DNA of 64,000 bases from Burkholderiaceae bacterium (GTDB lineage: Bacteria > Pseudomonadota > Gammaproteobacteria > Burkholderiales > Burkholderiaceae), in contig CANFMT010000004.1 of NCBI GenBank assembly GCA_947448415.1, positions 51,253 to 115,252 on the forward strand, in the 5' to 3' direction. Every line of letters starts with the position of its first letter. Position 1 is the first letter of the stretch. The translations under genes and the position numbers were made by a program. The notes under the pieces were generated by a model. It ran no database searches and was not told the DNA's origin. It saw nothing but the letters and a program-made list of their open reading frames with translations. Positions 61,066 to 64,000 of the stretch are shown piece by piece.

Positions 61066-63947
61066 TTTTTACTTAATACAGGTGCTTTACGAGTGAGTAA
61101 TGGTGCCAAATAGTGACCTGTAAAACTCACTTCATTCTTGGCAACATCCTCGGGTGTTCCTGTGGCAATAATTTGTCCGCCACCCGCACCACCCTTAGGC
61201 CCGAGATCAATAATCCAGTCCGCCGTCTTAATTACATCTAGGTTGTGCTCAATGATGACAATCGTATTACCTTGTTTCTTCAGTGTCTGAATAACCGTGA
61301 GCAATAGTTGAATGTCGTGGAAATGCAAACCAGTAGTTGGTTCATCTAGGATATAGAGCGTTCTGCCGGTGTCGCGCTTCGAGAGCTCAAGAGAAAGCTT
61401 GACCCGCTGTGCTTCACCACCAGATAAGGTAGTTGCACTTTGGCCCAACTTCACATATCCAAGGCCTACATCGAGCAATGTCTTAAGTTTTCGCTTCACA
61501 ACCGGAACCGCTTCAAAGAACTCATGCGCTTGCTCGATAGTCATCGAAAGCACCTCATGAATATTTTTTCCTTTGTAGCGAATATCTAAGGTCTCGCGGT
61601 TATAGCGTTTGCCATGACAGACATCACATGGAACATATACGTCAGGCAAGAAGTGCATCTCTACCTTAAGAACGCCATCACCTTCGCAAGAATCGCAGCG
61701 ACCCCCTTTAACGTTGAAAGAGAATCTACCGGCTTCATAGCCACGTTCGCGCGATGCAGGAACCCCGGCAAAGAGCTCCCTGATCGGAGTGAAAAGCCCG
61801 GTATAGGTGGCTGGGTTAGAGCGCGGTGTTCTGCCAATTGGGGACTGATCAACACTAATGACTTTGTCAAAATGTTCTAAACCTTTTATTGCATCATGAG
61901 CTGCAGGTTCTGCGTTAGAACCATAGAGATGCTGAGCGACAGCATGATGCAAAGTGTCGTTGATCAAGGTTGACTTGCCGGAACCCGATACACCAGTAAC
62001 GCAAGTTAAGAGCCCAACAGGAATCTTTGCATGAACAGATTGCAAATTATTGCCGCGCGCGCCAATAATCTCTAAGAATCGATCGTTAACTGGAATTCGA
62101 TTTTCCGGAACCGCAATCGCTTCGCGGCCAGATAGGTAGGCGCCAGTTAGTGAATTAGGGTTAGCCTCTACTTCAGCAGGGGTGCCCTGTGCGACAACTT
62201 CTCCGCCATGAATACCTGCGCCAGGGCCGATATCGATCACCCAATCAGAGGCACGAATCATGTCTTCATCGTGCTCCACTACCAAGACGCTATTTCCCAA
62301 ATCACGCAAGTGCTTGAGAGTGCCAATCAAGCGATCGTTATCGCGCTGATGTAATCCAATAGAGGGTTCATCAAGAACATACATGACACCAGTTAAGCCT
62401 GAGCCAATTTGACTTGCTAGTCGGATACGCTGAGCTTCACCACCTGAAAGGGTATCAGCACTACGCTCTAGAGAAAGGTAATCTAGGCCGACGTCATTTA
62501 AGAAGCGTAAGCGCGCACCAATTTCTTTAACGATTTTGTCTGCGATTTCTCGTTTGGCGCCTTTCAGCTCGAGAGCCTCGAAATATTCTTTCGCTTCTTT
62601 GAGCGGTAGAGCGCTGATTTCATAAATAGCACGGGATTGTTTCTTTTCTCCAACCTTGACAAAGCGGGCTTCTTTGCGCAAACGACTACCGTTGCATTCT
62701 GGACAGGTTTGAACATTTTGATAGCGAGATAACTCCTCACGTACTGTCATGGAATCGGTTTCGCGGTAGCGTCTTTCAAAGTTGGCAACAATACCTTCGA
62801 AGGCATGCTCACGAATACTGTTCTTACCACGCTCGTTGATGTACTCAAAAGGAATGGTGACATCACCGGATCCCAAAAGAATTAAATCTTGTTGTTTCTT
62901 AGAAAGTGTTTCAAATGGTTTTTCAACATCAAAGCCACCATGCTTAGCTAGAGTCTGGAGTAATTTGAAGTAGAACTGATTGCGACGATCCCAACCTTTA
63001 ATAGCGCCAGAAGCTAAAGATAGGTCGGGATGAGCAACGATACGCTTTGGATCAAAGAAAGACTGGTGACCAAGGCCATCGCAAGAGGGGCAGGCACCCA
63101 TAGGGTTATTGAATGAGAAAAGGCGCGGCTCTAGTTCTTGTAATGAGTATGAGCAAACCGGGCAAGCGAACTTGCTTGAGAAAATCATATCTTTGCCGGT
63201 ATCCATGTCAACGATCATGGCTTTGCCATCGGCTAAGCGTAAGGCTGTTTCAAAAGACTCTGCAAGACGTTGCTGAATATCAGGACGGACCTTTATGCGA
63301 TCAACAACTACTTCAATAGAATGTTTGTCATTCTTTTTAAGAGCTGGTAATTGATCTACTTCAAAAATTTCGGCTTTAGCGACGTTTGCTGTGCCGCCAC
63401 CAGAACGCACTCTAAAACGCACAAATCCTTGTGCTTGTAGGTCTTGAAAGAGGTCAACAAATTCGCCCTTGCGCTCACTGACTACTGGAGCAAGAATCAT
63501 CAGCTTAGTATCCTCAGGCATCGAAAGCACTGTATCTACCATTTGAGAAACGCTTTGCGCTTCTAGTGGGAGATCATGATCGGGACAATGTGGAGTTCCT
63601 GCGCGCGCAAATAAGAGTCGCAAGTAATCATGAATTTCAGTAACAGTACCTACCGTAGAGCGTGGGTTATGACTTGTTGCTTTTTGCTCAATCGAGATTG
63701 CAGGCGATAAACCTTCAATCGTATCGACATCGGGCTTTTCCATGAGTTGCAAGAACTGACGGGCATAAGCGGAGAGAGATTCCACATAGCGGCGTTGACC
63801 CTCTGCGTAGAGAGTGTCAAAAGCCAAGGAACTTTTGCCAGAACCGGATAAGCCAGTAAGGACGACGAGTTTCTCTCTAGGGATGTCTAGATTGATGTTT
63901 TTGAGGTTGTGGGTGCGGGCACCGCGGATCTTGATTTCGTTATTCAT
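61056..63947 (-). CDS. uvrA: Excinuclease ABC subunit A
   Basis: Two ABC modules, [35 protein letters not shown]; zinc-finger cysteines. Confidence 0.98.
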   Translation of the reverse strand: MNNEIKIRGARTHNLKNINLDIPREKLVVLTGLSGSGKSSLAFDTLYAEGQRRYVESLSAYARQFLQLMEKPDVDTIEGLSPAISIEQKATSHNPRSTVGTVTEIHDYLRLLFARAGTPHCPDHDLPLEAQSVSQMVDTVLSMPEDTKLMILAPVVSERKGEFVDLFQDLQAQGFVRFRVRSGGGTANVAKAEIFEVDQLPALKKNDKHSIEVVVDRIKVRPDIQQRLAESFETALRLADGKAMIVDMDTGKDMIFSSKFACPVCSYSLQELEPRLFSFNNPMGACPSCDGLGHQSFFDPKRIVAHPDLSLASGAIKGWDRRNQFYFKLLQTLAKHGGFDVEKPFETLSKKQQDLILLGSGDVTIPFEYINERGKNSIREHAFEGIVANFERRYRETDSMTVREELSRYQNVQTCPECNGSRLRKEARFVKVGEKKQSRAIYEISALPLKEAKEYFEALELKGAKREIADKIVKEIGARLRFLNDVGLDYLSLERSADTLSGGEAQRIRLASQIGSGLTGVMYVLDEPSIGLHQRDNDRLIGTLKHLRDLGNSVLVVEHDEDMIRASDWVIDIGPGAGIHGGEVVAQGTPAEVEANPNSLTGAYLSGREAIAVPENRIPVNDRFLEIIGARGNNLQSVHAKIPVGLLTCVTGVSGSGKSTLINDTLHHAVAQHLYGSNAEPAAHDAIKGLEHFDKVISVDQSPIGRTPRSNPATYTGLFTPIRELFAGVPASRERGYEAGRFSFNVKGGRCDSCEGDGVLKVEMHFLPDVYVPCDVCHGKRYNRETLDIRYKGKNIHEVLSMTIEQAHEFFEAVPVVKRKLKTLLDVGLGYVKLGQSATTLSGGEAQRVKLSLELSKRDTGRTLYILDEPTTGLHFHDIQLLLTVIQTLKKQGNTIVIIEHNLDVIKTADWIIDLGPKGGAGGGQIIATGTPEDVAKNEVSFTGHYLAPLLTRKAPVLSKKKK

Positions 63948-63984
63948 GATTTTTTAGCGTAACTTGTTAATATAGCTCTTTCCC

Positions 63985-64000
63985 ATGAATCCTTCTGAAC
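63985..64000 (+). CDS. Possible start of a further plus-strand gene (truncated)
   Basis: ATGAATCCTTCTGAAC at window end; only 5 codons visible. Confidence 0.25.

Noticed and set aside
63948-63984. LexA/SOS box upstream of uvrA
   Set aside because: No CTG-N10-CAG-like palindrome visible between uvrA and the next start

Overview
This 64 kb window is a gene-dense, moderately low-GC betaproteobacterial chromosome segment. Protein sequences and gene order look like Burkholderiales, most likely Polynucleobacter-like; that assignment is my inference and no search was run. It is mostly core housekeeping DNA. I saw no rRNA, CRISPR array, transposon, prophage or obvious genomic island. Main blocks: argS/SPOR/dsbA; a translationally coupled lipid-modification cluster (gpx, FAD oxidoreductase, DUF1365, cfa, SDR); lipB-lipA; porin-glnK-amtB; gshA-gshB with PTS EIIA/HPr/EI; secB-gpsA; a full aa3 cytochrome oxidase operon (ctaC to SCO); rpoH; ftsY; two M16 peptidases-rsmD-coaD-fdx; a TPR/LolB-ispE-tRNA-Gln-prs-rplY-pth cluster; mutM-mutY; rapZ-hprK-ptsN-hpf-lptBAC-kdsC-kdsD; a Kef-type antiporter; uvrA. 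I did not find a convincing wholly new system. The best leads are: a perfect CIRCE element in the rpoH leader; an rsmD reading frame whose conserved N-terminus is reachable only from a non-canonical (ATC) start; a TPR-LolB fusion without a lipobox; absence of rpoN from its usual lptB-hpf position, together with an NtrC-like dyad but no GG-N10-GC promoter upstream of porin-glnK-amtB; a 43-aa GTG-start cytochrome oxidase assembly ORF missing from the supplied track; and the five-gene lipid/peroxide cluster.
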